A stretch of 64,000 nucleotides of DNA from UBA1429 sp964482225 (GCA_964482225.1 CAYZWT010000006.1:78688-142687); one strand, 5' to 3'; shown: positions 8,287-16,975, numbered from the stretch's first letter. Program-made: numbers and translations. Notes: generated by a model not told the origin, from the sequence alone.

Positions 8287-8366
8287 GGGGAAGCGGCGCG
8301 CCAGTATCAGTTCAGAATTGGGGGAAAAGCAGTCAACACGCTGTGTACGGCAGCGGCGACCCTTGG

Positions 8367-8418
8367 GGCGCGGGCGTCTCGCCCGCCTGGTAGGGGCTAG
8401 GCATGCCTAGCCCCTACC
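8367..8418. repeat. Dispersed palindromic repeat plus 30-bp perfect palindrome
   Basis: Two hairpins side by side in the 233-bp gap after birA. The first, 8367-8387, has arms around GGCGGGCG..CGCCCGCC type sequence; with its flank (8360-8387) it matches 59507-59536 in all but two positions. The second, 8389-8418, is a perfect 30-bp palindrome with half-site GGTAGGGGCTAGGCA. Neither has a T tract, so they are intergenic repeats first and possible transcription stops second. Confidence 0.75.
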
Positions 8419-8519
8419 ACAAAACCATATAAAGGCGCACCAAACACGTATGGACAAAGCTGACGCTAGACGCATGTATGCGTCCACAGCGTCCATAGTC
8501 GAGGACATGTACTCACCGA

Positions 8520-9176
8520 TTGCGGAATGTTGGCATCACCGTTCTAATCGGGGTGGGGCTGGTGATGTTGGCCCTCGTCGTGGCTGCCACCCTCTTGCAG
8601 CCTTTGATAGGGGAGCTAACCGCCTCCTTGCGCCCGGCGACGCCGACCGCCACCCTCGCCCCAACCGACGCGCCGACGCCCACCCGCACGCCATCGCCCA
8701 CGCCCACGCCGCCCCCCGTCCTGGCCTGGGAAGGGACGACGCTGCGGGTCATCTGCCTTGCGGTGCAGCAGAACTATCCCGAGATCGAGGACAAGGCACC
8801 GGAGCGGATCGAGGAGGTGATCGCAGGCTGGCTGGCGCGCAGAGGGCTACAGGTAGTCTCCTCCGGGCAGGAGGGGGCGGATGCCTGCGACGGCCGCCTG
8901 TCCATCGAGCTGACGGGCAAGGCCCTGGGGGCCAACTATGGGGGCGCCGGGACCATCAGCTACTGCTATACAGGCGCCGAGTATCGGGGGCGAATGGTTC
9001 TCGAGGCCGAGGGCAGAACCGCGCTGGTGGCGCCGATCTATGCGACAACGGGGCCATCTGCATCGGCGGTCGCAGGCTGTCTTGGCCAGCAGCACGCGCG
9101 CAACGCCCCCTTCCACGGCCTCTGGGCGAACGCCCTGCGAGAGGGCCTGGAAAAGCTCTGGGGCTCGCCTTTCTGA
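8520..9176 (+). CDS. Membrane-anchored protein of unknown function
   Basis: A 218-residue protein: one N-terminal membrane helix (about 5-26), a Pro/Thr-rich linker (TPTATLAPTDAPTPTRTPSPTPTPP, about 40-66), then a soluble domain of about 150 residues with four Cys. The linker type is common in surface proteins of Chloroflexota and suggests the domain lies outside the membrane. The frame offers only a TTG start at 8520, with GAGGAC about 13 nt upstream, so the start is uncertain. The soluble domain (TLRVICLAVQQNYPEIEDKAP..., LSIELTGKALGANY) was not recognised. Confidence 0.6.
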   Translation: MRNVGITVLIGVGLVMLALVVAATLLQPLIGELTASLRPATPTATLAPTDAPTPTRTPSPTPTPPPVLAWEGTTLRVICLAVQQNYPEIEDKAPERIEEVIAGWLARRGLQVVSSGQEGADACDGRLSIELTGKALGANYGGAGTISYCYTGAEYRGRMVLEAEGRTALVAPIYATTGPSASAVAGCLGQQHARNAPFHGLWANALREGLEKLWGSPF

Positions 9177-9466
9177 GCGGCGAGCCAGGCGCTTGGCAGC
9201 GCTGAGGCCATCGCTCGCGGCTCGCAGGGATGGAAGAACGGAAGAACGCTGTTCCTTGACAAACTCCAGGGCTCAACCTAGACTGGGTGATGAAGAATCA
9301 TACTCAGCACCATGTGTAGGTGTTTTGGGGCCAAGTGGGGGCGAGCAAGTTACCTCGGACAGCGTCCTGATTGTCTCTCACGTCGCCTTCCAGCGGAGTT
9401 GAATGTGCTCGATAGAAAGGTCTGAGGCAGGACACATGTTCGAGGCAACGATGCGGGGGCGTAGAA
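9177..9466. other. Intergenic region before the RM island
   Basis: About 290 bp, with base composition falling from GC-rich to the lower GC of the next two genes. It holds one promoter (9256-9284) and otherwise nothing recognised; no repeat or tRNA marks an insertion boundary. Confidence 0.4.
9256..9284 (+). promoter_or_regulatory. Promoter for the restriction-modification pair
   Basis: TTGACA (9256-9261, perfect -35), 17 bp, TAGACT (9279-9284). It is about 180 nt upstream of the first gene's proposed start, leaving a long leader. Confidence 0.6.
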
Positions 9467-10600
9467 TTGGTCTATGAATCGGTAGATGCGCTTCAGAAAA
9501 CTCTGGCAGACTCGGTTTTCTTGTATGCCACAGATCGCAAAAAAGCCGCAGGACGTGCTTTAGGCACGCTCGTTGAGATTGTCGCATTCTACACCCTGTG
9601 CGCTTGGGATCTGCGCGACTATATTGTCATTGAGCGTTCTGTACCCGAGTTCGGCAATCCCGAAATAGCTCATAATGTCGAGTTCTCGCTTCACCCTGTT
9701 TTGAATCGGCACGAAGCAGTGATTGTGCCCCTTTCGCTCCCGCTCACAGCGAGAAAAGTCAAACGCCACTTGCCCTTTCTCCACGCGACTGCTGTCAAGG
9801 CGACGCAATTGCTCAGTAGAGATGGCGTTAAACGCAATGCAACGATTATTGTAGAGACAGAAATCGGTCCTGTTGTCGCAAACGTGGATTCGTTGGCTCA
9901 TTCTTGCTGTGGATTGACCGTGTGCGAACTCGCGACACATCCGTTCGCGATTGTCGAGTGTAAGCGGGTTGGGGTAGAGGAAGGAATGCGAAAGGGGCCG
10001 CAAACCATTGAGAAAGCGAAACAGGGCGCCTATGTGGCGCGTACAGTATCATCTCTCCAGAAGGTGCGGCTTCGGAATGGCCAGTTCCAAGGCGTAATGG
10101 AGCTCTCTGACGGTACCTTTAGGCGAGATTCCTACGATGTACTGCTTAGGGAAGTCATAGACTCTTTTGCCGTCGTGGATCTTGCCGATTTCATGCTTAC
10201 AGTCGGCATAGTCAGCAATCATGGTAACTGGTTTACCTCAGATAATCATAACAAGGAACTCCGAGTGCTGGCGCAGTCATACGATTGGCTCTTGTTCCTC
10301 ACCGACGCCGGATTGTCTCAGTTCATAGAGCGGTTGCTGCTCAATCCCACACCAGAGTTAGCCCCCGCGCGCGAAGCGTTCCTGGGCAGCTATTCTGGCA
10401 AGTCTGGCGCAAACAGGTTTACCAAGGTACGCATGGCGGCTAGCGCAGACGAAGCTCTTCGGGGCTACTTTTCGGCGCATGAGGCAGAAATCGAGACGTG
10501 GTTCAACGTAATCTCTCCTCGCGAGGGTACGCTTGAGATATTGCAGGCGGACCTGCGAAAGCTCGCGGCGAAAGATTGGCGGGAGGTCGAGCAGATATGA
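9467..10600 (+). CDS. Putative type II restriction endonuclease (PD-(D/E)XK fold)
   Basis: A 377-residue soluble protein. I did not recognise the family by sequence. The central region has the layout of a PD-(D/E)XK nuclease: Asp141 in a hydrophobic strand (VVANVDS), then E164-C-K166 in FAIVECKRVG, followed by an amphipathic helix rich in Lys/Gln. The gene overlaps an adenine methyltransferase by 4 bp (ATGA), the standard arrangement of a restriction-modification pair. The base and codon use are visibly less GC-rich than in neighbouring genes, as in acquired DNA. The only usable start in frame near the N-terminus is TTG 9467. ApaLI-type endonucleases (PF09499) would be a first comparison. The nuclease role is inferred. 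Confidence 0.55.
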   Translation: MVYESVDALQKTLADSVFLYATDRKKAAGRALGTLVEIVAFYTLCAWDLRDYIVIERSVPEFGNPEIAHNVEFSLHPVLNRHEAVIVPLSLPLTARKVKRHLPFLHATAVKATQLLSRDGVKRNATIIVETEIGPVVANVDSLAHSCCGLTVCELATHPFAIVECKRVGVEEGMRKGPQTIEKAKQGAYVARTVSSLQKVRLRNGQFQGVMELSDGTFRRDSYDVLLREVIDSFAVVDLADFMLTVGIVSNHGNWFTSDNHNKELRVLAQSYDWLLFLTDAGLSQFIERLLLNPTPELAPAREAFLGSYSGKSGANRFTKVRMAASADEALRGYFSAHEAEIETWFNVISPREGTLEILQADLRKLAAKDWREVEQI

Positions 10601-11205
10601 CCGCAGGACGCAAGAATACCGAACCATCGAGCCAACATTGGTGTACCCCACCCAAATACGTTAATGCTGTACGGCGGTTCTTTGGTGGCGCAATCGCCTT
10701 GGATCCTTGCTCCAATCCGCATTCCATCGTGAAAGCTGCTATCGAGTATTCGTTGCCCGAGACAGATGGATTGGCGGCATCGTGGGATTACCCCACCATC
10801 TATGTAAATCCGCCCTATGGTCGCGACCGCGAGAGGGGCACTACGATTCGCGACTGGCTTCGCAAGTGCGCCGAGGCTTATTCTCAACATGGTGCAGAGG
10901 TACTAGCCCTTGTGCCCGTCGCCACGAACACGCGCCACTGGAAGCAGTACGTGTTTGGCGCTGCCACCGCGGTTGCATTCCTCTATGATACCCGACTGCG
11001 GTTCCTCGTGAATGGGCAAGATGGAGGCAAAGGAGCACCCATGTCGTGCGCGATGGTCTACTGGGGAGGACAGTATGCTCGCTTTGAGCGAGTGTTCATT
11101 CGCTTTGGCGCGGTGGTTGATGTCCAGCACCTTCACGGAAAGGCTGTTGGCGTTGGCGAGCATCCAACTTTGTTCGACGTCATAGAAAAGTCGAACGCCG
11201 TCTAG
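10597..11205 (+). CDS. DNA N6-adenine methyltransferase (phage Dam-like, PF05869 type)
   Basis: A 202-residue enzyme that should methylate adenine in a specific DNA site with S-adenosylmethionine. The start QHWCTPPKYV (13-22) and ALDPCSN (34-40) are typical of the phage-type Dam family; the catalytic NPPY motif is at 71-74 (YVNPPYGR). It ends with the LRFLVNG..GAPMSCAMVYWG block of the same family. The ATG at 10597 overlaps the upstream stop (ATGA) and has GGGAGG about 11 nt before it. It shares the low-GC composition of the putative endonuclease and presumably protects the host from it. An orphan prophage methylase is the alternative, but no phage genes flank it. Confidence 0.82.
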   Translation: MTAGRKNTEPSSQHWCTPPKYVNAVRRFFGGAIALDPCSNPHSIVKAAIEYSLPETDGLAASWDYPTIYVNPPYGRDRERGTTIRDWLRKCAEAYSQHGAEVLALVPVATNTRHWKQYVFGAATAVAFLYDTRLRFLVNGQDGGKGAPMSCAMVYWGGQYARFERVFIRFGAVVDVQHLHGKAVGVGEHPTLFDVIEKSNAV

Positions 11206-11368
11206 AACTTGTATCAACGGAACGGATGCGCTCTTTGCCTTGCTGTGCCCCTAATCCTCGATAACTACAGGGTTCGTGCCTCTCGGGATGCCTCAACCGA
11301 CAGCGCCGCTAGTATGCCAGATGCTTGCGGTCTGTGTGTCCGGTACCACCAGCTCCCTTTCCCTCTCC

Positions 11369-12493
11369 CTAGAACAGCCTCTCCCCGTACACCTTCATCG
11401 GCGTCTCGTGGATCGCGCGCAGGCCCTGGGCCGCAGCCTCGGCGTCGGGGATGGACGCCTCGTCCGGCTTGTCCGAAAGGCCAAAGACCAGCACGCCCTG
11501 GGCGGCCAGCTTGCACGCCAGGTCGCTCACCTCGGCGGTCAGCACGATCTCGCGGGCCAGCACGGCCTCCGGCGTGGCCTCGTCGGGCAGGGCGTCCATG
11601 CGGGCGATGGTCTCCAGGAACTCGAGCCGGCGAAACGCCTTGAAGGGCGTGGGGTCGCCCGCGGCGACGCCATCATACACCTCGCGGTGCACCTGGCGTA
11701 GCCCGTCGGCCATGTCGGCTGCGGCTTGTTCGCAGCGCGCACAAAAGCCCTGGATGTCCTTCAGGCTGCCGTCCTCCAGGGCGGCCCAAAAGCGCTGCTC
11801 CGGCAGGGCCTGCCCCGCCACCATCAGGCAGATATAGGCCACATAATCCTGGTTGTCCTCGGTCAAATAGTGGTAGCGGGTCTGGTTGAGCCGCGCATAG
11901 AGGCTGCGAAAGGCCGCCTCGTCCAAAGCGTCGCCCAGGGTGTCGCGGGCCATGCGCTCCGCCGCCTGCACCCGCGCCGCGTCAATCACGCCATCGTTGC
12001 GGCCCCGCGCCCCCAGCGAGGTCTTGTCCAGGTCAATGACCATCGCCATCGCCTCGTCGCAGGCCAGGCCATCGGCCTCCAGCCACGCCATCAGGTCCAC
12101 CAGGGCGTTCCACCGGTTGGCGACCATGATGATCTCTTGCTCGATGGCGACCTGTCTCGGCCGGGCCAGGGCGTCCATGCCAATGAACCCTCGGGCGGCG
12201 CAATACGGGGCCAGGTTGTGGGCCACGGCGCCGTCGTTGCGGGCGCTATCGCCCACCATCAGCACGCGCTCGATGGGGCGACCCACGCCCCGCAGCCGCT
12301 GCGCCTCGTGCATGAAATGCCAGATCACCCGCGCATACTCGGGCGTGGTCTTGCGTGGAATGTAATAGTGGTCCAGGCCCGCCGCCTGCCAGGCCGCCTG
12401 GAGGCCAGCGATGCCGGGATCCACCGGCTCCAGATTGCGATAGACCACCCGAGAGCCCATCATGTCCGCCAGGGCGCCGCGTTCCCAGCTCAT
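11369..12493 (-). CDS. HAD-like phosphatase/hydrolase, unusual motif order
   Basis: A 374-residue soluble protein. It contains the HAD nucleophile motif DLDKT (Asp154-Thr158, in AMVIDLDKTSLG), a helical insert rich in acidic residues, and VLVFGLSDKPDEAS near 340. A motif-IV-like stretch, VLMVGDSARNDG, lies at 77-88, before the nucleophile rather than after it. The order therefore looks permuted, or two half domains are present. The ATG overlaps the asd stop by 4 bp (ATGA), making it the third gene of lysC-asd-X. A dephosphorylation role tied to aspartate-family metabolism is possible but not shown; the substrate is unknown. Confidence 0.65.
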   Translation of the reverse strand: MSWERGALADMMGSRVVYRNLEPVDPGIAGLQAAWQAAGLDHYYIPRKTTPEYARVIWHFMHEAQRLRGVGRPIERVLMVGDSARNDGAVAHNLAPYCAARGFIGMDALARPRQVAIEQEIIMVANRWNALVDLMAWLEADGLACDEAMAMVIDLDKTSLGARGRNDGVIDAARVQAAERMARDTLGDALDEAAFRSLYARLNQTRYHYLTEDNQDYVAYICLMVAGQALPEQRFWAALEDGSLKDIQGFCARCEQAAADMADGLRQVHREVYDGVAAGDPTPFKAFRRLEFLETIARMDALPDEATPEAVLAREIVLTAEVSDLACKLAAQGVLVFGLSDKPDEASIPDAEAAAQGLRAIHETPMKVYGERLF

Positions 12494-13548
12494 CGGATCA
12501 GCCCCTTGGCGACCATGATCTCGGCGTTGAGCAGCGAGCCGCCCGCCGCGCCCCGGATGGTGTTGTGGGAGAGGGCCACCAGCTTGAAATCGAGCACCTC
12601 GCAGGGGCGAATGCGCCCGATGGTGACGGCCATGCCGTTGCCGTTGTCGCGATCCAGCCGCGTTTGGGGCCGGTCGGGCTCACTGCGCACGAGGATGGTG
12701 GGGTCCACCGCCGAGGGGCAGCCCAGGGCATAGGGCTCGCTCCGGAACGAGGCCAACGCCTCGGCCAGCTCCTCGGCGCTGGCCTTATGCGCCAGCTCGA
12801 TGGAGATGACCTCCATGTGCCCATCGCGCACGGCCACCCGGGTGCAGGTGGGGCTGACGGGGAATGCGGCATGGGCGATGCCGCCGGTGGCCGCGTCATA
12901 GCGCCCCAGTATCTTGAGCGGTTCGGTGACCAGCTTGTCCTCTTCGTTGCGGATGTAGGGGATCACGTTGTCCAGCATGTCCATCGAGGGCACCCCGGGA
13001 TAGCCTGCGCCGGAGAGGGCCTGCAACGTGGTGACCACCACGCGGCCCAGGCCAAAGGCATCATAGATCGGCTTGAGGGCCAGGGTCATGCCCACGGTGG
13101 AGCAGTTGGGGTCGGTGACGATGAACCCCTTGTCCCAGCCCCGCCGTGCTCGCTGGGTTTCCAGCAGGGCCAGGTGGTCGGCGTTCACCTCGGGGATCAG
13201 CAACGGGACATCGGGGTCCATGCGGTGGGCCGAGGCATTGCTGAGCACGCCATAGCCGGCGGCGGCAAACTCTTTTTCCACGCTCAGGGCGGCCCCGGCG
13301 GGCAGCGCCGAAAAAACGATGCGGCAATCCAGGTTGGGCTCGCAGGGCTGCACCACCATGTCGCGCACGTTGGCGGGACAATCGGCGGAGAGCCGCCAGG
13401 TGCAGGCCTCGGCATAGCGGCCGCCGGCCGAGCGCTCCGAGGCGGCCAGGGCCGTGATCTCGAACCAGGGGTGATCGGCCAACAGTTGGATGAAACGCTG
13501 CCCCACGGCGCCGGTGGCGCCCAGGATACCTACGGGGATCCTACGCAT
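12490..13548 (-). CDS. asd: Aspartate-semialdehyde dehydrogenase
   Basis: A 352-residue NADPH-dependent enzyme that reduces aspartyl phosphate to aspartate semialdehyde, the branch point to lysine, threonine and methionine. The nucleotide loop GATGAVGQ (10-17), the catalytic Cys149 in DPNCSTVG and the C-terminal ALSHNTIRGAAGGSLLNAE identify it. The GAT(G/T)xVGQRF start and the long C-terminal motif match the archaeal/fungal-type subfamily rather than the E. coli type. The ATG at 13548 overlaps the end of lysC by 8 bp, so the two successive enzymes of the pathway are translated together. Confidence 0.95.
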   Translation of the reverse strand: MRRIPVGILGATGAVGQRFIQLLADHPWFEITALAASERSAGGRYAEACTWRLSADCPANVRDMVVQPCEPNLDCRIVFSALPAGAALSVEKEFAAAGYGVLSNASAHRMDPDVPLLIPEVNADHLALLETQRARRGWDKGFIVTDPNCSTVGMTLALKPIYDAFGLGRVVVTTLQALSGAGYPGVPSMDMLDNVIPYIRNEEDKLVTEPLKILGRYDAATGGIAHAAFPVSPTCTRVAVRDGHMEVISIELAHKASAEELAEALASFRSEPYALGCPSAVDPTILVRSEPDRPQTRLDRDNGNGMAVTIGRIRPCEVLDFKLVALSHNTIRGAAGGSLLNAEIMVAKGLIR

Positions 13549-14983
13549 CTTGCGCCTCCTCTATGCCCTCGGATGCGGCCACGCGCTCCAGCGCAAATTG
13601 CTGGTGAATCGCCTGCACCGCCTGGTTCACCGCCTCTTGCTCCACCACCAGCGAAAGGTTGTACTCGGACGAGCCCTGGGCGATGGAGATAATATTGATC
13701 TCCTGGCCCGCCAGGGCCTTGAACACCCGCGCCGCGATGCCCGGCTTGCCCCGCAGCCCGGCCCCCACCACGGCCACGATGGCAACCCGATCCAGGCTGC
13801 TGACGCTGTCAATCTCGCCGCGCATGATCTCCAGGGCCAACTCGCGCTCCAGGTGGGTCACGGCGGCCGGTGTGTCAATGCCACGCACCGCAAAGCAGAT
13901 ATTCTGCTCTGAAGACGACTGGGTGATCATCAGCACGCTGGCGCCGCTGCGCGCCACTGCCGAGAACACCCGCCCCGCCACGCCCGGCACTCCCTGCATG
14001 CCCCGGCCCTGGACCGTCACGACGCTCAGATCGCGGATGGCCGTAATGCCCTTGATCAACAGCTCTTCCGAGGCCTCGTGCGAGATCAGGGTGCCCGGGT
14101 GCTCGGGGTTGAGCGAGTTGAGCACCCGCACGGGGATCTGGGGCTCGACCACGGGCTGGATGGCCAGCGGGTGCAGCACCTTGGCCCCAAAGAAGGATAG
14201 CTCGGCCACCTCGCCATACGAGATCTGGGGCATGGTGCGCGCTTGGGGCACGATGCGCGGATCGGCGGTCATCACGCCGTCCACGTCGGTCCAGATCCAG
14301 ACCTCGTCGGCGGGCAGGCAGCGCCCCAGCAGGGTGGCCGTCAGGTCGCCGCTGCCCCGGCCCAGGGTCGTCACGGCGCCATCGCGGGTGGACCCAATGA
14401 ACCCCGTTACGACAGGGATGACCCCCTGTTCCAACAGAGGCAAGAGGACGCGGCGCGCGCGCTCGGTGGTCTCTTGCATCAACGGGGTGGCGTTGCCAAA
14501 ATTGTTATCGGTGAGGATCAGTTGGGTGGCCTCGACGGTCTGGGCATGGTAGCCCTGGCTGCGCAAGGCCGCCGCCACCAAGCGGGCGGACAGGCGCTCG
14601 CCCAGCGCCGAGACCGCATCCATCCCCCGGGCCGTCAGCTCGCCCAGGGTGTGGATGCTGCTGCAGAGGTTCTCGAAATCCTGGAGCAGGGCGCTCACCT
14701 CGGCCCGCAAGCCCCGGGCGTGCTCGGTATCCTGCACGCAATCGGCAATCGCCTGCTCGTGGCGCTGTTGCAGCTCGTCGCGGATCAGGCCAAAGGTGCG
14801 CCGATCTCCTGCAGCGGCAGTGTGCGCCGCGTGGCGCAGGCTATCGGTGACGCCGCCCATAGCCGAGACCACCACCACCGGCAGCGCATTGGTCTCGCGC
14901 GCAGTGCGCACGACAATGCGGGCCACATTGGCCATCCTCTCGCCCGTCCCTACCGATGTGCCGCCAAACTTGCAGACGATCAT
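13541..14983 (-). CDS. lysC: Aspartate kinase
   Basis: A 480-residue enzyme phosphorylating aspartate, the first step of the aspartate family of amino acids. KFGGTSVG is at residues 4-11; FGNATPL, the TDVDGVMTADPR loop and SYGEVAELSFFGAKVLHP follow. The C-terminal 150 residues are two ACT domains (VTVQGRGMQGVPGVAGRVFSAVA and VAIVAVVGAGLRGKPGIAARVF), which normally bind lysine or threonine for feedback control. The ATG at 14983 is chosen because the kinase motif starts at once and AGGAG lies about 9 nt upstream; the longer open frame has no homologous look. First gene of lysC-asd-HAD. Confidence 0.95.
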   Translation of the reverse strand: MIVCKFGGTSVGTGERMANVARIVVRTARETNALPVVVVSAMGGVTDSLRHAAHTAAAGDRRTFGLIRDELQQRHEQAIADCVQDTEHARGLRAEVSALLQDFENLCSSIHTLGELTARGMDAVSALGERLSARLVAAALRSQGYHAQTVEATQLILTDNNFGNATPLMQETTERARRVLLPLLEQGVIPVVTGFIGSTRDGAVTTLGRGSGDLTATLLGRCLPADEVWIWTDVDGVMTADPRIVPQARTMPQISYGEVAELSFFGAKVLHPLAIQPVVEPQIPVRVLNSLNPEHPGTLISHEASEELLIKGITAIRDLSVVTVQGRGMQGVPGVAGRVFSAVARSGASVLMITQSSSEQNICFAVRGIDTPAAVTHLERELALEIMRGEIDSVSSLDRVAIVAVVGAGLRGKPGIAARVFKALAGQEINIISIAQGSSEYNLSLVVEQEAVNQAVQAIHQQFALERVAASEGIEEAQDA

Positions 14984-15113
14984 TGCGCTTGCTCCTGCAC
15001 GTGTGCCAGAATCACGGAGGCAGAATCGCCGTTCATGGCGCAGGGGCTCGGCGTTGAGGGAGGCAACGATGCCAGGATCGGGCGGATGCCGCCGACCCGA
15101 GAGATTGTCGGCC

Positions 15114-15142
15114 ATTATACAACAAGGGCGCGGCGCCCCAAA
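15114..15142 (-). promoter_or_regulatory. Probable lysC promoter
   Basis: A perfect minus-strand TATAAT (15114-15119) with a weak TTTGGG-type -35 17 bp away. The leader to the lysC start is about 125 nt and contains a GCCGAC..GTCGGC hairpin just after the start of transcription. No lysine riboswitch core was seen in it. Confidence 0.5.
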
Positions 15143-15162
15143 AACGGGGTTGCGAACCCGCC
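15142..15162 (-). terminator. Terminator of the gene at 15164-15691
   Basis: On the minus strand CGGGTT-CGC-AACCCCG followed by TTTTT, directly after the stop codon. It overlaps the weak -35 of the lysC promoter. Confidence 0.6.
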
Positions 15163-15163
15163 T

Positions 15164-15691
15164 CTAGCGGCCCGGCACGCGGATCCCCACCAGCAGGCTG
15201 CTCCACTCAAAGGGGCGCCACAGACCCGCATCGTCGGGGCGCAGGCTCACCGGGCGCGGCGAGGCCGCCCCAGAGCAGGCCACGAACAGCTTGTACGGCC
15301 CCTTGGCGCGGTCGCCCGAGTAGGGATTGGCGGTGCAGATGATCTGCCAGGGCGGCTCGGGCAGTGCATAGACGTTCTCCGGCGTTGCGCCCTGCACATA
15401 CGAGGCGGCCAGATGCGGGTTCTGGGCCATCTGCCGCCGCACCAGGGCCAGGTCGCGGGGGGCAAGCTGACGCCCCGTAAAAGAGACTGCGCCGGGGGCC
15501 AGGCGCGCCGCATCCACCGTGCCGGCCAGGCAGGCCTGCCCCAGCTCGGCATCCTGGGCATAGACCAGCAACGCCATCGCCAGGGCCGCAGCGCCGCCCT
15601 CAGGCGTGGTGGCCAAATCGGCGTGCAGCGCCAGGAACTCGTCCAGCGAGGTGGGGAGAGCGGGCAGCGAAATGGTGATGGGGCCCGTCAT
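15164..15691 (-). CDS. Uncharacterised protein (DUF6935-like)
   Basis: A 175-residue soluble protein. The start ISLPALPTSLDEFLAL, middle HLAASYVQGATPENVYALP and end GIRVPGR resemble a family of unknown function found mostly in Firmicutes and gut bacteria (I believe DUF6935); the name needs a database check. No catalytic motif is visible. The ATG at 15691 follows a strong AAGGAGGT. It lies 43 bp behind recF on the same strand and may be co-transcribed, though nothing links it to DNA replication. Confidence 0.6.
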   Translation of the reverse strand: MTGPITISLPALPTSLDEFLALHADLATTPEGGAAALAMALLVYAQDAELGQACLAGTVDAARLAPGAVSFTGRQLAPRDLALVRRQMAQNPHLAASYVQGATPENVYALPEPPWQIICTANPYSGDRAKGPYKLFVACSGAASPRPVSLRPDDAGLWRPFEWSSLLVGIRVPGR

Positions 15692-15734
15692 GGGATTACC
15701 TCCTTGATCGTTTGATATAGTCTTTTCTTGTTTC

Positions 15735-16967
15735 CTATAAGCCGGGGTGCACCATGCCGGCCCGCACCTGCCAGACCTGCGCCCGCTCCAGAAAGGTCGG
15801 GCCAAAGCCCTCCTCCGAGGTCGCGGTCACCAGCACCTGTTGCGCCTCGCCGATGGCCTCCAACAAGTATTGGCCGCGCCGCCGGTCCAGCTCCGAGAGC
15901 ACGTCATCCAGCAGCAGGATGGGCATCTCGCCCACCTGGCGCTGCATCAGGGCCACCTCGGCCAACTTGAGGGCCAGGGCCGCCGTGCGCTGCTGGCCCC
16001 GCGAGCCATAGACAGTGGCATCAAAGCCATTGATCACAAAGCGCATGTCGTCGCGGTGGGGGCCGGTGAGGGTCACACCGCGCGCGATCTCGTCGCGCTG
16101 GCCGCGCTGCAGAGCGCCCGCAAGCTGCTCTTCCAGCCGCTCCAGGGTGCCGCCCTCGGGCGCGCCGCCGCGCCATTCCTGTGCAGGATCGCACAGGGCC
16201 GCCTCGATCGCCCGCATGTCGTCTCCCTGGCCCAGGGTATGCTCGTAGCGCAGCGTCAGCTCCTCCAGCGCGCCGGTGAGGGCGCTCTGGATCTGGCGGG
16301 TATCGCGGGCCAGCCGGTCAATGGCCCACAGGCGCCGCGCCACCACATAGGCGCCCAAGCGGGCCACCTGCTCATCCCAATAGGCCAGCTCTTTGGCGCG
16401 CGCCGCCCCCTCGCGGATCTGGCGCAACAGGGCGTTGCGTTGGGTCACCACCCGGTTGTAGCGCGAGAGCGACCGGCAATAGTGCTCGTCTATCTGGCAG
16501 AGGGTGATATCCAAGTAGCGCCGCCGCTCGCCGGGCGAGCCGGAGACCAGGACGATATCCTCGGGCAGGAACAGCACCACGTTCAGCTTGCCCACGATAT
16601 CCATCGCGCGCCGGTTGACGCCGTTGTAGCGCAACTGCCGCCGAAAGACCGTACCGTTCGCGCCATTGGCCTCGCCCGGCTCTTGCACCAGCGAGGCCTC
16701 GATGGCGTGCTCCTCTCCTGCGCGCACAAAGCGCAGCGCCAGTTGCGCGTTGGGGATCACGTCCTCCTGGAGCGATTCCCAGCGGATCAGCTCCCGATCC
16801 TGCGAGGCCAGAGGCGAGCGGGTGGTGGCCAGGTAATAGATGGCCTCCAGCAGGTTGGTCTTGCCCTGGGCGTTATCCCCCTGCAGCAGGTGAATGCGCG
16901 CCGAGAGATCCAACTCCAGGCGCGCATAGTTGCGATAGTTGAGCAGTTCCAGGTGACAGATGTACAT
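15735..16967 (-). CDS. recF: DNA replication and repair protein RecF
   Basis: A 410-residue SMC-like ATPase that loads RecA at gapped DNA with RecO and RecR. Walker A GDNAQGKT is at 30-37, FLPEDIVLVSGSPGERRRYLD around 130, the signature motif SRGQQRTAALALKLAE near 320 and Walker B ILLLDDVLSELD near 347. The length is slightly above the usual 360-400, with a short Gly/Asn-rich insert around 100-105. It starts 8 bp after the dnaN stop and shares the dnaN promoter. Confidence 0.95.
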   Translation of the reverse strand: MYICHLELLNYRNYARLELDLSARIHLLQGDNAQGKTNLLEAIYYLATTRSPLASQDRELIRWESLQEDVIPNAQLALRFVRAGEEHAIEASLVQEPGEANGANGTVFRRQLRYNGVNRRAMDIVGKLNVVLFLPEDIVLVSGSPGERRRYLDITLCQIDEHYCRSLSRYNRVVTQRNALLRQIREGAARAKELAYWDEQVARLGAYVVARRLWAIDRLARDTRQIQSALTGALEELTLRYEHTLGQGDDMRAIEAALCDPAQEWRGGAPEGGTLERLEEQLAGALQRGQRDEIARGVTLTGPHRDDMRFVINGFDATVYGSRGQQRTAALALKLAEVALMQRQVGEMPILLLDDVLSELDRRRGQYLLEAIGEAQQVLVTATSEEGFGPTFLERAQVWQVRAGMVHPGL

Positions 16968-16975
16968 GCCGCCGG

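Noticed and set aside
10597..11205. Part of a prophage
   Set aside because: The methyltransferase family is common in phages, but no integrase, structural or lysis gene lies nearby and a coupled second gene fits an R-M pair better.
14984..15113. Lysine riboswitch in the lysC leader
   Set aside because: The 125-nt leader is too short and shows none of the conserved L-box core sequences.
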